Assembly (NCBI GenBank): GCA_004194705.1
Contig: SADC01001330.1
Span: 434,001 to 498,000 of the forward strand
Source: Ditylenchus dipsaci
Taxonomy: Eukaryota > Nematoda > Chromadorea > Rhabditida > Anguinidae
Length of the DNA: 64,000 bases
Reading direction: 5' to 3'
The notes under the pieces were generated by a model, which made no database searches, had not been told where the DNA came from, and was given only the letters and a program-made list of their open reading frames with translations. How positions within the stretch are numbered: the first letter of the stretch is position 1; each line of letters starts with the position of its first letter. Positions 32,653-45,400 of this stretch are shown in pieces. The translations under genes were made by a program, and so were the position numbers.

Positions 32653-32858
32653 CAGTGATGGGTAAGCAGGCAATTTTCGCCCCAGCACCGCCCCAAGCCC
32701 CAGGATTTTCCAGACTATCTCCCCGGCACCGCCCCACGCCCCGCGTATAACCTGGCCACCGCCGCGGCACCGCCGCGGCACCGCCGCGGCACCGCCCCAT
32801 GCCGCGGGGCGGTGCGAGGCGCATTTGGGGCGCCCCGGGCGGGGCGGACCCATCACTG
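32653..32858. mobile_element. GC-rich hAT MITE (206 bp) with TTTATAAC target duplication
   Basis: The 8-bp flank TTTATAAC is perfect on both sides (32645-32652, 32859-32866). Inverted ends are CAGTGATGGGT and the complement of ACCCATCACTG. The interior is made of GCACCGCCGCG words and is extremely GC-rich against AT-rich flanks. Confidence 0.9.
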
Positions 32859-33257
32859 TTTATAACCTTATGCTCAAAATGTAGCCCTTCTTTCTGGCAT
32901 CAATTTGACCATATGTGGCGATTTCCGGCGGAAACAATTTGGGCGAAAACAGGAGAGAGTCATATCCCCACTTTACCTACTGCAACACAAATTTTCTGGA
33001 AAAGTCACCTACTGCCCATTTTGAAAAGCCGTGCCCAGAAATCTTCCTGATGTTTTTCCGTTCAACCGTCTGGCTGAATTTTAAAACTTAGGGAAGATAT
33101 AAATTCTGTGTGGGCCCATAAGAGCACTCAATTTTTATTTTGGAGACTTTCAGTGAACTGTTCTTTTATATTTTGCATTCCTGTCTCTAAAAAAGAAAAT
33201 ATGTCTCTGATTTTCAATAATTTCTGTAAATTTCTTTTATGCTACAGTACTTCCAAG

Positions 33258-33738
33258 CAGTGATGTTCCGTGTACACGATTCGATCGATTTAATCAATTA
33301 TAATCGTTTACAAAAATGTAAGAGAAAATATTGAAAATTATTAATTTTTCGATTACTTTTCGGTAATCGATTGTAAATTAGTAATGCTTTCGATTAGTTG
33401 AAGGTGATCGATTGTAAATCATTAATTCTTTCGATTAGTTTTATGTAATCAATTGTAAATTTTCGATTTTTTCGTGTAATCAAAAGACTAAGTTAGTAAA
33501 AAAGGCCATTTTGTGATACACATGACGTTGAAAGCAGAAGTTCGTCTTTATACAGATGTTTTTAATCAAGAAAAAACAATTTATTATCCTTTTTTGCTGG
33601 TTTATTCTTTCGAATACACGGAAGAATCAAAAATTTACAATCGATTACATTGAACTAATCGAAAGAATCGATATTTTATAATCGATTACCTTTTTGTAAT
33701 TTTTTGATCTCTAAACTAATCCTAAGGGAACATCACTG
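33258..33738. mobile_element. hAT MITE (481 bp), AATCGATT words, CTTCCAAG target duplication
   Basis: Perfect 8-bp flank CTTCCAAG (33250-33257, 33739-33746) and inverted ends CAGTGATGTTCC and the complement of GGAACATCACTG. The interior repeats TTAATCGATTGTAAAT words in both orientations. It shares the CAGTGATG end with the GC-rich MITE at 32653. Confidence 0.9.
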
Positions 33739-33746
33739 CTTCCAAG

Positions 33747-34225
33747 AGAAAATAAACGCGCAGTTGTTATGCCAATAAACGACTTTTTAGGCACACTTCT
33801 CTGCGAAATACTCATTTTTTGGTTCACACACATTATTGGAGTAAAATAGGGTAGTAGTCATTGGCGCCTCCACCATATACCTCTTTTCCTACCAGTCACA
33901 TTTCAAAAGGGAAGAAGGAGGAAAGTGGAGGAAAAAATATGGAAATGGTGGTGCCAATGAGGCTCCAGGCTGTCGCACAGGCACAATAACAATTCCAGCT
34001 ACCCTTCTTCTCTTTGTTGACTGCTTTTCCTGCTGCTACTGCTGTGCAACCAAATAAATCTTTACTCACACTTAACTCTGTCTGCATATGCACCATTTTT
34101 CACAGTTATTAAAAATATTCTTTTTATAAACTTTTTATGTGTTATCAACCATCTAAAATTGTTTTTATCTGCATTGATACCTGCAAAAAGTTTTTTGCAC
34201 TAAGTCGATCACCGCCTTTTTAGGG
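33747..34225. other. Unassigned region
   Basis: A moderately GC-balanced stretch at 33860-34095 has no convincing homology on either strand. It could contain an untranslated exon, but nothing supports this directly. Confidence 0.25.
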
Positions 34226-34229
34226 GGCG

Positions 34230-35385
34230 GCGGTCAATTCGTCGACGGTCAGTTCATCGACGGTCAATTCGTCGACATTTTCGGTAGAAACTGCGAATCG
34301 AATATCTTACCTCACACAACTCCCATTTAGTGACATTCATTTGTCGCCCCTGGCGGCGGCGTTTTTTTGAAGGTGCCCAACTATGTCCAGTTGGAGGTAC
34401 CGGGGAAGAGGTACCCACTGGGTCCACCTAGGAGCTGGCAAACAGTAGAAAGTACCAAGGAGGCGGTACTTAAGTGTAGAGACAGAAACAAGATAAGATC
34501 TTGGCCAAGATTTTGTCTTCTCTTGCCCTGATTTTGACTGAAAATCTTGTCTTGAGTACTTGCTTGGTCATTTCTAGAAATCTTGGTCTTGGTTTTATGG
34601 TCAATCTTGTATGCAAAATTCACAAAACACCCGACAACCCATTTTATGGTTTTCAGGGCCCATAGCATACCTGAATTTTGTTTTTGGGCTTCATACAAGA
34701 TTAAAAAATGGCGGGACAGGACAATTCCGTCCCGCCCGCCGTCCTGAAATCCCGCCAATGTCCTGTCCCGGTGTCTCGTCTGGAAAAGAATTATTCCAAT
34801 TTCGTCCTGTGTCGTCCCAAAAATGTCAAAATTGCATCTCTAATAAAACACACGTCAAACAATATAAAAAACACAAGATCAAGAACAGGGAAACATAGTG
34901 CGTAAAAATTATAAAACACTAGTCACAAGTTTTGCTATGAAAATTGTCACCTATTAAAAACTGTCAAAATTGTCTAAACAGTCAACTGTCGATTTAAGGA
35001 ACTTTTTTCAACGCCTATTCTGCTAGGGATTAAATAAAATGACTAAAATTTGCTCTTGATTTAACAAAACTCTCGGTTTAACGAACATTTCTGCCGGTCC
35101 CCGAGAATTCGTTAAATCGAGAGTTGTCTGTATAAATCTTGGTTTTTGGCCAAGATCTCGGCCAAGATCTTGATTGGCCGTTTTCAAAAATCTTGCTCTT
35201 GGTCAAAATTTCGGTTAAAAATCTTGTCTTGGAATCTTGCTTGGTCCCCACTTTCTCACTCTACTTAAGTGTATCAGGTGGAGGTAACCGGGAGGTGGTA
35301 CTCTGAAGATGTTATACAGGTGGGGTACCCAGGAGGTGGTATCCAGGTAAGTATAATTAAGTATAACCGTGAAAACTGCTTGACC
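34230..35385. mobile_element. Composite word element region (AATCTTG, GTCGACGGTCAATTC, CAGGTGGTACC)
   Basis: GTCGACGGTCAATTC is repeated three times at 34240-34280. A mirrored pair of CAGGTGG/GGTACC words lies at 34390-34460 and 35280-35350. Between these, AAGATTTTGTCTT/AATCTTGG words at 34495-34610 recur at 35140-35250. Inside sit a GGACAGGAC/GTCCCGCC palindrome (34705-34770) and a 152-bp pogo-type MITE (34979-35130, CAGTCAACTGTCGATTTAAG to GAGTTGTCTG). This looks like several elements nested one in another. Confidence 0.55.
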
Positions 35386-35573
35386 CTGCTTGGAGAGACT
35401 TTAGTTGTTTCGGCTTCTTTGACAAATTTATACGGGTGATTTAGTTTTTGACGCCAGATTCAAAACCAGCGACCCCAATGACCCCTAGAAAGGGTCAAAC
35501 AAGCCAAAATAATTAGCGTGCCCGCGAGCGGGTCGAACATGCAAACCATCTTGGGCCAACAAACAATGGTGTA

Positions 35574-36289
35574 CAGTTGCGGAAAAAAGTTACCGCCCGA
35601 TCAGAATTTCCACATTTTTTGAGAAAAACTGTTTGAATTTAATTATTTTGGAAAAAACAAAAATGTACCAAAATGAAGTAAAAAGAGGAGTTTTATAACT
35701 CTTCCAACTTCAACCATCCGTTTCTTAGCCCTGTCTAATTCTAAAAGAGCAGTCGACATGCCATTTTGTAGATAAATAAAAGAGCTTTTAGAAAATGCAT
35801 TAAATGCTAGCTTTTGATATTAAAATTTTCAAGAATAGCTGGTATTTACGTGACTGAACAACCATTTTCCTTACATTTACTTTGATTTTGACTAAAAGTC
35901 GACACTTTTATGTTGATGGTCATAAGTTTTCTCAGAACAATTTAAAGCAAAAGCTTGACCTTCTAAATTGCAGCTAAAATTCAGGGCTCTTAAAAAATGT
36001 ATGCTGTAATCTTTCACCATTGAAGACAAGCATGTGAAAAAGATCAAAATGTTATCGGGCGGTAACTTTTTTCGTGACCTTATTTTTGCATTGTTTCAAA
36101 CTTTGCGATTTTTTTGCATAAATTTTAAATGAATCTTTTGAACAAAAATACCAGTTTTGTAGAGCGTGAAATTCTCTACAAGACTGTCTATTTCGTTTTC
36201 CCTTTCCGTTTGAAAAATAATTAAATTCAAACAGTTTTTCTCAAAAAATGTGGAAATTCTGATCGGGCGGTAACTTTTTTCCGCAACTG
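35574..36289. mobile_element. Tc1-like MITE (716 bp), ends CAGTTGCGGAAAAAAGTTAC
   Basis: TA-flanked on both sides with almost perfect inverted ends of more than 80 bp (CAGTTGCGGAAAAAAGTTAC ... GAATTTCCACATTTTTTGAG). No open frame is convincing. Interior pieces (CATTTTCCTTA near GGCTAAACA-like strings) resemble the MITE at 16099. Confidence 0.85.
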
Positions 36290-36344
36290 TATATCCACTG
36301 AGCCGTGCATCAATAAAACTTTGGCACTTGTGCCGTTATCCTCC

Positions 36345-36520
36345 CCTCCTAGTTCGACATTTGTGCTGTTTTACAGCACATTGTGAAAAAAAATCTTATC
36401 AAAAAACAGTACAAAAAAAACAGCACAAAATAAAATTTGCTGTTTTCTTGTGCTGTTGTTTTTCGCCAAAATCTCATGTGCTGTGTTTGTGCTGTAAAAC
36501 AGCACAAAAGTCGTACTCTG
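36345..36520. repeat. Word foldback, GTGCTGTTTTACAGCACA
   Basis: TTTGTGCTGTTTTACAGCAC at 36360 is mirrored at 36488-36510. Between them AACAGCACAAAA and TTGTGCTGTT words alternate. Confidence 0.65.
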
Positions 36521-36894
36521 CCCCCCCCTCAATTTTAGGAAAGTGACCACAAAACACGTTTTACGTTATTTATTTCTGCTCTATTTCTCTGCTCTATAAG
36601 TCTATAAGGGTTTTCGAAGTTAAAGTTTCAACTTATCCAACACAATTTTACTGCAAGTCTTTAAAAGTAGATGGCCTTTTAAGGCTATTTAGACTAAATT
36701 TAGTGTTTTAGGCTTGGGCAAGGGTAGGCCATATGTTAGGACGAACTCAAACATGTTTCTAATAGAAAAAAATAAGAAAAATATTCTTGGATCCATCCTA
36801 AAATACGTTGGCCTACCGTGGTCTAAGCTCAAATAAAGCCTAGATGTGATAAATGATCCGAAATGACGTCGAAATACACTAAAAAGACCACCTA

Positions 36895-37110
36895 CCTTTA
36901 AAAACTTAAAGGACCATAGCCGTCTCCGACAACGAGAATTTCAAATGTTTGAATTGGCGCGGGACAGTTTTCTTTCGTCTTTCATTTTACTCTTTTGAGT
37001 CATTCGAAGCAAGTCAAAAGAGTAAAATGAAAGACGAAAGAGAACTGTTCCGCGCGAATTCAAACATTTGAAATTCTCGTTGTCGGCTACGGCTATGGTC
37101 CTTTAAAGTC
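36895..37110. mobile_element. Near-perfect palindromic MITE, ends TTAAAGGACCATAGCCG
   Basis: Arms of about 95 bp (TTAAAGGACCATAGCCGTCTC, ATTTGAATTGGCGCG, TTTTACTCTTTTGA) match almost base for base around 37005. Related ends (AAAGGGCCATNGCC, GAATTGGCGGGGAC) occur at 12700, 38320-38365 and 41615-41670. Confidence 0.8.
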
Positions 37111-39300
37111 AAAATTTTTCAAGGAAAGTCGAAATGTTAAATTAAAAACTGTTTACAAATGTCTCTTGTATATTATATAGCAGAAAAAAGTAGTTAAAGA
37201 CGTCTTTAATTTTTTGAAACGAACGGGCATCCCCCTTACCCCTTGAATTCGTGAAATTTTCATGACAGGTACGGTCCTCCAAAGCCTATGAATTACACCA
37301 ATTTTATCTGCCTTTAAAAAAGTAAGCGAAAAATTTCCCATCTCCATCAAACTTAAAAAATTAGCATATGTGTTGCAAGTCATCTCTGCCCTGTGTGCAC
37401 TCATTAAATCAATTAAAGCCGTCACCTCTGCTCATAAACTGTGAAACAAAAAAGCTAGCCTTTCTGTGTGTGTGTCTTATTGATTGCCACCAACCCGACC
37501 ATCACCACCAAAAAGTTAGGAAGAAGGAGGCATAGCTACTAGTGGCAGCAGCCAAGCCAACCAGCACAATAACACTCCTCCCATGTGCTTCTCCAATCAT
37601 CTGCCTTCACCTAATTTACAGTCAATGCTTATTTGTCTTCAGAGTTGACTATTTTCAGTTGACTGGTTCATGGATAGCTTTTTGATCCTGATTATCGTTA
37701 AACTTAGTCATTGTTGCAGTACCATACAAACATTTATTCCTTTTTTCCAAAAGTGACAAATGTAGCCAAAATAAATTTATTCCAACTTCTTCATACAACA
37801 TTTACATTAATTCTTGTCTACATCAAATTTCTGAATGCCATACTTGCGTACCCATGAAATTTCTTTTAGTTTGATGTCGTTTGTCGTACTTCATGTTTCT
37901 TACTCTTACGATTTTTATTGACAGTCATCTTAGAAATTCAAGTTAATTCTAACATATTTGGCTAGGGGTCATTTGCTAAAAACGAGATTTGGTAAACCTG
38001 CCTCTTGGCAAAGCGATACTTTGCAAAAACGAGATTCAGGAAGCTTATCTGAGCTATATGAGAGTATGGATACACTACGTTACTTATTTCAAAAAAGCCC
38101 GAAAATATTTTTGAGTGGCATTCTCGAGCAGGGGCATGATTGAGGCTCAGCTGTTTCAATTTTTCCCCGGAATTCAAAAAAAATTCTAATCATTGAACTT
38201 GTGTACGGATTTCTTAGCTTGCTTTAAACAAAACTAGGCCCAGAATTTAATTTCAGGTATATTTGTGTTAGAAACCAAGTTGAAAAATCCGTGCAGAAGT
38301 TCAGTGATCAGGAAATGTTTTTGAATTGGCGGGGGACAACCGTTGTCAGAGACGGCAATGGCCCTTTAAATGCATTTTTGATAAAGAGTCTTTCTCGGAA
38401 TTATGTCTAAGATAAGTGAGTGCGCGCATCTCAACCCCAAGCAACCAAGCAAAAATATCAACCCCCGAAATACCAACCAAGCTCCCTGCGCCCCCGAAGG
38501 TGGCGCAGGGGGCTTGGTTGGTATACTGCAGTAGCGCCAAAAATTCGTAAAAAAGTTCAATGATTAGTAAAAAATTTTGAATGCCTGGGGACATACTTAA
38601 ACAAGTGAGCATGCCCCTTTAACCTTTTAGCCGCCAAGCCATGCTTAGAATCTGTTGAGCTACATTGTTTAGCGAAAAATATCAGTTTAATGAATCTTGT
38701 TTTGCCAAATATAGTCTTTGCCAATCTCTTATATTCTTAGCATGCTGATTCTGCGGCCACCAGACATTTGTTACTTTTTCGTTAACTGTACACGTCATTT
38801 TTGCAGTGTACAGTTAACGAAAAAGCGATCAATGTCGGCCGACATTTGTCGCTATTAGTAACAATGTCTGGTTGCTGATTCTGCCGCTTCTAATTGCATG
38901 ATGCTCTTCGGAAGTTTGTCAGCACTGTAAACCGAACAAATTTTGTAATTTTTGAAAAGTGCCATTAAAAATAAAAATACTGTATTTCGCAGTCAACTAT
39001 CTCTACAGTTAACTTTCGAAATTTCACTTCTCAAAAACAAACCAAGAGCTAGCAGCAGCAATCTGCCCCTTCCTTTCACATGTGCTTCTCTAATCATCTC
39101 TCGCCTAATTTGGTGTCTTGCCCCAGTGCTGGCTCCTGTCAATTAGACGTGCTGTCGATCAGCGCGTCAAAGGTTTAATTAATTTGGTCGTCATCTGTCA
39201 GGTTCTCCCTGATTTATTGGGGTTGTTTGCGCAAAAAGTGTATTTTGATGTTAATTTGAAGAAGAAGACATACTAGCCAGATGCATCTACACCACCCCCA
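37111..39300. other. Upstream region of the receptor gene, repeat fragments
   Basis: Contains a CATGTGCTTCTCCAATCATC block at 37585 that recurs at 39080 (CATGTGCTTCTCTAATCATC), fragments of the TTAAAGG family (38215-38370), a copy of the CCCTGCGCCCCCGAAGG palindrome interior (38400-38540), and a small hairpin with GTTACTTTTTCGTTAACTGTACAC arms (38768-38880). No gene is recognised. Promoter sequence of the receptor is probably in the last few hundred bases. Confidence 0.4.
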
Positions 39301-39447
39301 TAATAGTCTACTACTCGAGTGGGCGAGGTGTTTTTGTAATTGAGCGGCACCAGCAGATATTCCATATTAAAATTTGTATTTTGGACTACCTCCTACACCA
39401 CCTATTTGTTTCCGCCGGAGAATATTTTTTGGTGTGAATTTGTAAAA

Positions 39448-42400
39448 ATGGTATTTCTCCTGATGCCTTTGATAGTACTTGTGATGCTCTTGGACGGCGG
39501 AAAAGTGGCTACAGGATTTATGCTGAGCGAACAGAACAAAGTTGGCGGCGCTTCAGGCAGTGAGTCAACTTCTTCAGATACTAGTAAGTGGTTTTCCTTT
39601 AAAAATTTCTTTAAAATCTTACAAAGGAGAGACCCTGGCTGAAACCTGAAACTGAAATTTCGGTAAATTTTTTATGCCTGTATTTTTGTAGAACGTGATC
39701 AATGCTCTTTTGAATTTGGCTCCCTACCTCTGAAAGCTAACAAAAATTTAAGGTCAACTTTGAGTGACCTTTGTACCACTTTTGTGGACCTTCACAGCTG
39801 GGGAGCCAGATTTGTCAGGAACTTGAGCACATTCTAAAAGAATATGCGGAAAGAATTTACCGAAGTTCCCCAAGTTACGGTCCCTCCTTTTTTTCCTCAG
39901 AATTTGAAACCTATCCAAAAATTTGATTCTGGCTCATATTTATAAAGTTTCAATTCAATTGTGTAACACATGAAAAGATTTCGGTGAAATTTTTATAAAT
40001 AAAAAAGTTTAAAAACGGTCAGATAGTATAACGGATTAGGAGCTGGTTGTGGCAGAGATCAGTTTGCAACCCAGTAAAATGAAGTGAAAAATTTACTAAA
40101 TTGGATTTTGGAAACTTAAGTATAACGGAGGTTCAGGATATTGTTGGGCTGCACTAATTTCTGTTTTGCTGACTAGAAAATTTTTAATCAATTTTTAATT
40201 TTTAATTGATAAATATTTTTTAATTAATTTGATTTTTAAAACTGATCTAGTTTCACAAATCATCCGAAAAGCATTTGCACTTTTTTCGACTGGGCTAAAA
40301 GAAATTTGTTTTTTATGTGTTTTTATTCATTTTTTATTTGTCTCACCCTAAAGCACTTTTTACTGGCTGCAATTTTTTTATCTCAAAATACTCTTTTATC
40401 ACTGTATTTAATTCTTTTTGTGTTTTTTTGTTTGTTTTGACAATTTACCTAAAATTTTTTCACTGAACGTTGCCTTTAGCCTTCTAACAAAGGAGGGACC
40501 CTGACTGTGACCTGGGGTTTTTTCGATAAATTTTTCAATACGCGTATTCTTATAAAGCATGCCCAAATCTCATGTGAATTTGGCTCCCCACCTAAAAATT
40601 TTAAGAATGACCCATGGTCCAAGGGTCAGCTATGAAAAATCATGGTATGGGCATCGAGGGCTTTTTAGAATTTTAAGTGACCCTTGTACCATGTTTTGTC
40701 GACTTTCAGAGCTGGGGAGCCGAATTTGTCAGGAAGTTGGGCACGCTCTACAAGAATACGCAGAAAAAAATTGTCATCGAAGTTCCCCTAGGTCACAGTC
40801 AGGGTTAGGGGTGGTACCCGAATATTTCGGGTAACCGAACCGATACCCGAAAAAACCGGGTTTCGGTTCCAATTACCCGAAAACGGGAACCCGAACAGCC
40901 AACCCTAGTCAGGGTTGGCGGTTCGGGTAGTGGGTCCCTCCCTAGTCAGCAACGTTTTCGTAAATTTCAAATGCGATATTTAAACAAAAATGTTATTGTT
41001 TCCACTAATACAAGCGCTCTACCAGGCAACTAATTAACTAAATTAGATACGGTATAAGCAAATTTTTAAATAATTTTTAGCCATAGGGTGTTTTCGACGA
41101 AATTCGTATGATTATTCAGGTGCCATGGAAATGTTGCCGAGGACAATAGGAAGCAAGCACTTCAATCGACATGACCCCCGTCTAGACAACAAAACCACCA
41201 GGAATTTGTGCTACTGTAACTATGGCTCTGATGTGTGTGACTTCGAGGACACTTGCATTAAACATGAATACGCGGGTAAAGTATCTCCTCTATGAATAGC
41301 CAACAAGAGTATAATAATAGTTTTCAGCTTGTTTTCATGGTGTGAGACAGGTTAGAATGCGCTTTCGGAGGTTTGGAGCCGTTTTCTGATCTCTGACTTT
41401 TTTGAATTCTAATTTCCGTTTTTTTAAGTCGGCTCCAGTCCGGGTTTACACGATTCTTATGGGCCTTACTACAACCATTAGCTGTTTCAGGAGTTCAGCT
41501 CAGACGAAGAAGGTAGCAGTGGCGGAGGGGGAGCCATGAAAACTGAACACTTATTTGGCTGTGCTCCACTAGAGAGAGGCAGTAACGGATCTCATCTTAC
41601 GGTAATAATATTTTTTGAAGGGCCATGGCCACGTGTTCCGAATTGTCCCCGCCAATTCAAAAATTTTCGCCTAACCATTGAGCTTTTGCTTTGCCTCCAC
41701 ATTGATCAAAATCAGGTGGAAAATAAAGTGCTTTACAAGCTGAATTAAATTTGACCTAGCACGCAGTGGACAGCACATCTAGCTGGAAGCTAAAAAAAAT
41801 TAAGTACCACTCACTGCGCCTGGAAATGTTGCTAATGAGTCGCCGTACCGATAGAAACGTTTCATTTGGACGGCGCACATTTCACTAGAGACCTGAATTC
41901 AGCAGTAACACACCGGATATTGACTTGAATTTTATGAATTAGAAAACGGATTGAGTACCAACTTATTAAGATCAACCGCAGTCGTACCATTAAGCTACAA
42001 GTTTGTACGAATTAATCACATAATACTATACAATTATACATGCGTAGTCGTTTCAGGCATTTTAGACACTTTTTTGAATCTGAGTCTTGTTTTAATTTGA
42101 GCTTTTTAGTGTTTGGGACACACAATAGTCAAAAACAATTAAAAAATGGCTTAATTTTAAATCATACACCAAAATACTGATTTACTCAGTAAATTAAGGA
42201 TTCAGGTGATTTGTGCAATTTAAGTCAGAAATTTTCGGGTAAACACAGTCAGGGAATAGGTGCAATTGGTCGGAATTGCGCTCCAGAGTGACCAGCAGCC
42301 ACGGAAAACTTGTTTTTCGGGTTTTACAAAAAGGGCGATCTTTTTGTGAAAAAGGTATTAGGTATATTTCTCGTCAGATGCCTCGATGGGTAATTAAATT

Positions 42401-45400
42401 TACTAATTTACTAATTTACTGTGGGAAATCAGTATTTTAGTGTGTGATTCCAGCTCCAGACTTACAAAATTGCACAAAAAGGCCAGAAAAACGAAACGCT
42501 GAAACAGTCGCGAATTTAGAAAAAATGTAAAAGTTCTCTGAAACATCCTTACGTTTAAGTTTTCATCACCAATATTTTTTCGGACAATAAAACTTGCTTG
42601 GCCTAATATCTATGATTCCTCAATTACAGTGCAATGCGTGGAGAAGTACCCACTCATCCCCTTCAAGCATAGTGTGCTGTTACGAAGGCAACTACTGCAA
42701 TTACAACATCACACCTCCTGGATTTGCTGTCACTGAACACGAAAGAGAGATCGGTGGGTCATACACTCTTTTCCATTCATATTTAAAAAAATTATTTTAG
42801 CTACCTCTTCTCATGAACTCAACACCAAATTGCACGCGGCACTGATTTTCCTGGGGTCGGTTGTCTTCTAGGTGTCCTATTTATACTTATTGGCTACACT
42901 CTCTGGCGTTTCTTCAAAACTAAAGGTGGGTTGCACAAAACGTTTTTTGAGAATTTTTTGATAAAAAGACACCAAATCTTACTTTTTTATATAACGCTCT
43001 TCCAGATATATTTTTTCTATTTGTGAGTCAGCGAAAACGGGCATACCTTTTTTTGCAGCTGATTTTTTTGCTTTTGCAGCTGATTATCTTGCTTTTGCAG
43101 CTGATTTAATTTTCTGTCCAAGACCAACCAAATTTTGCAATATTTTGCAAGAATTCAAATGTTTTAGCCTGAAAATGACTTGTATCAGTCAGAATCCCAC
43201 CTCGGAATGGCCAGAAGCCCCTGAAAGTTGGTTTTTTGGGGGTTGACTCAAGGTGCGGGGGTAAACTTTTTGCAAAAATTGGATTGCGCGGATCAGAATT
43301 CAAGTCCGATGGGCTTGATTGCTGACAATTTCAGGTTCATGGTGGTTTTGAGTGATCTAGGGTGAAATTTGAGCGATCAAGCCCATCGGACTGGAATTCT
43401 GATCCGCCCGATCGAATTTTCGCGAAAATTTCACCCCGCCCTCTCAGTCAACCCCCGAAATACAACTTTCAGGGACTTCTGGCCATTCGGAGGTGGGGTT
43501 CTGACCAGACCAAATCATTTTGAGACTGAAAATTTGGAATTCTTGCAAAATATTGCAAAATTTGGTTGCTCTTGGACAGAAAATTAAATCAGCTGCAAAA
43601 AAAGTAAATAAGCTACAAAAGCAAGGAAATCAGCTGCGAAAAAAGGTATGCCCAGCAAAACACCCACTCACCTTGAGTCAGGTTTTGCCCGTCGGTAACT
43701 GTACCTTAATAATTGTATTTCTCGAATAATATACAAGTTCTACAGTTAACGATAAAGCAAAATCCGACTTACAAGTTAGGATGAGTGGGTGTTCTTTCTG
43801 AGTTAGAAATAAAACCATGGACAGCAAGTACTGAAATTTTTTTGGTAGAAGTCAGAATAAATAAAAAGTTTATTTGAAGGTGCTTTATCTGGAAATCTTT
43901 AAAATTTCACATCTTTTTTAGAAAAAATTCCTGGCTGGCTGAAACAACAAAAGAGAGATTCGCTCACCTCGGTGGAAAGTTCATTGCTGGCCAAGAGCGA
44001 TCCCAATGACAACTCTCAAATGTCCTATGATTACACGTATTTCTTCCGATTTACCGCACTTGTGGATTAACCAAATGCATATTTAGGAGTGGGTCAGGCT
44101 CAGGTGCTGCCACCCTCAACCAAAGGACAATTGCTCTAGATCTGACCATCCTGGAGACTGTGGCTCGTGGAAGGTACAATTACATGTTTCTAGATTTAGA
44201 AAAATTAATGAAGTGTGTTCAATTAAGATACGGAGAAGTGCGCAAAGCTTTGTATAGAGGAAGTACCGTAGCTGTCAAGGTATGTGAAGTACAGTTTTGC
44301 TCAACCTTGCATTGGGATAAAAGGGTTAAAAATAAGCCACGATGAAATACAATGAAATTATCGCCATTTTCGAGTGAGTGAACCAAAAAAAATACGTTAC
44401 CATTGTTCACGCACTTTAAATATACCGCGTTTCTGGGTTCATAACCGAAAAACAGTATTGATAAAAAAATTATTTGCAGACCTTCTACACCACTGAAGAA
44501 GAGTCCTGGAAGAATGAGAGGTAGTATGGATATAATTATTTTTTTGTTCACTCAATCGTTTTAAGGGACATCTACCAGACCCAAATGCTCAACCACGAGA
44601 ATGTTTTGCGTAAGTTTTGCTTGTTTCTGACCACTTCCTTAGTAATTTGTAACCATTGCAGAATATGTAGCCGCCGATATCTCTTCAAGTGTGGACTCCA
44701 TCACCACCATGATGCTGATCACTGATTATCACCCACTTGGCTCCTTGTAATTTTTTTTGAATTTCACTATATTCTAAACAATACAAACAATATTTGGTTC
44801 TTTTCGGTTATCGGCACCCCACCATAAATGAATGAACGAATCATGGAGACAAATTATAAGACTTTAATAACAAAAAAATAGTGGGGTGCCGGTAACCGAA
44901 AAGAACCCAATATTTTTGCAGGTATGACTACTTGAGAGAGGGCAAGTTACTGGACATGTCAGAGGCACTCCAGATTGCTTTAAGGTATGTGACTGGTAAT
45001 TTAGTTGGCTAAAGTAATTGAGCTGGTTTAGTGTGATCTCAGGCATTGAACATCTGCACAACGCTGTCAGAGGCACCGGCACTCGAAAGAAACCAGAGAT
45101 AGCCCACAGGGACATTAAGTCTAAAAATGTGATTGTGAAAAGGCCAGGAGTTTGCTGCATAGCTGACTTTGGGTTAGCTGTAAGGTGGTGAGTAGTTTTG
45201 AATAATTGAAAATTTGACGCTACTGGCTTATAACCCCCCCCCCCCCAAAAAAGCTACTTTCTTATACCCCCCGAAAAATCGGACCTACTGTCATATACCC
45301 CCCCCCCCAAAAACCGTCTTTTTTGGGAGTGTCTAAAAACCATTTTTATGCAATAATTTTGCCATAAAAGGACCAGAAAAGCAGTTAAAAGGGATTATGG

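Noticed and set aside
32620..32856. GC-rich open frames on both strands
   Set aside because: They lie wholly within a 206-bp MITE with an 8-bp target duplication.
34381..34758. 125-codon minus-strand open frame
   Set aside because: It is made of AATCTTG and GGTACC word repeats and their spacers, not coding sequence.
42860..42885. A 16-17 nt intron explaining the frame change in the receptor membrane exon
   Set aside because: No GT-AG pair gives both the right length and frame. A single missing base restores a normal membrane helix more simply.
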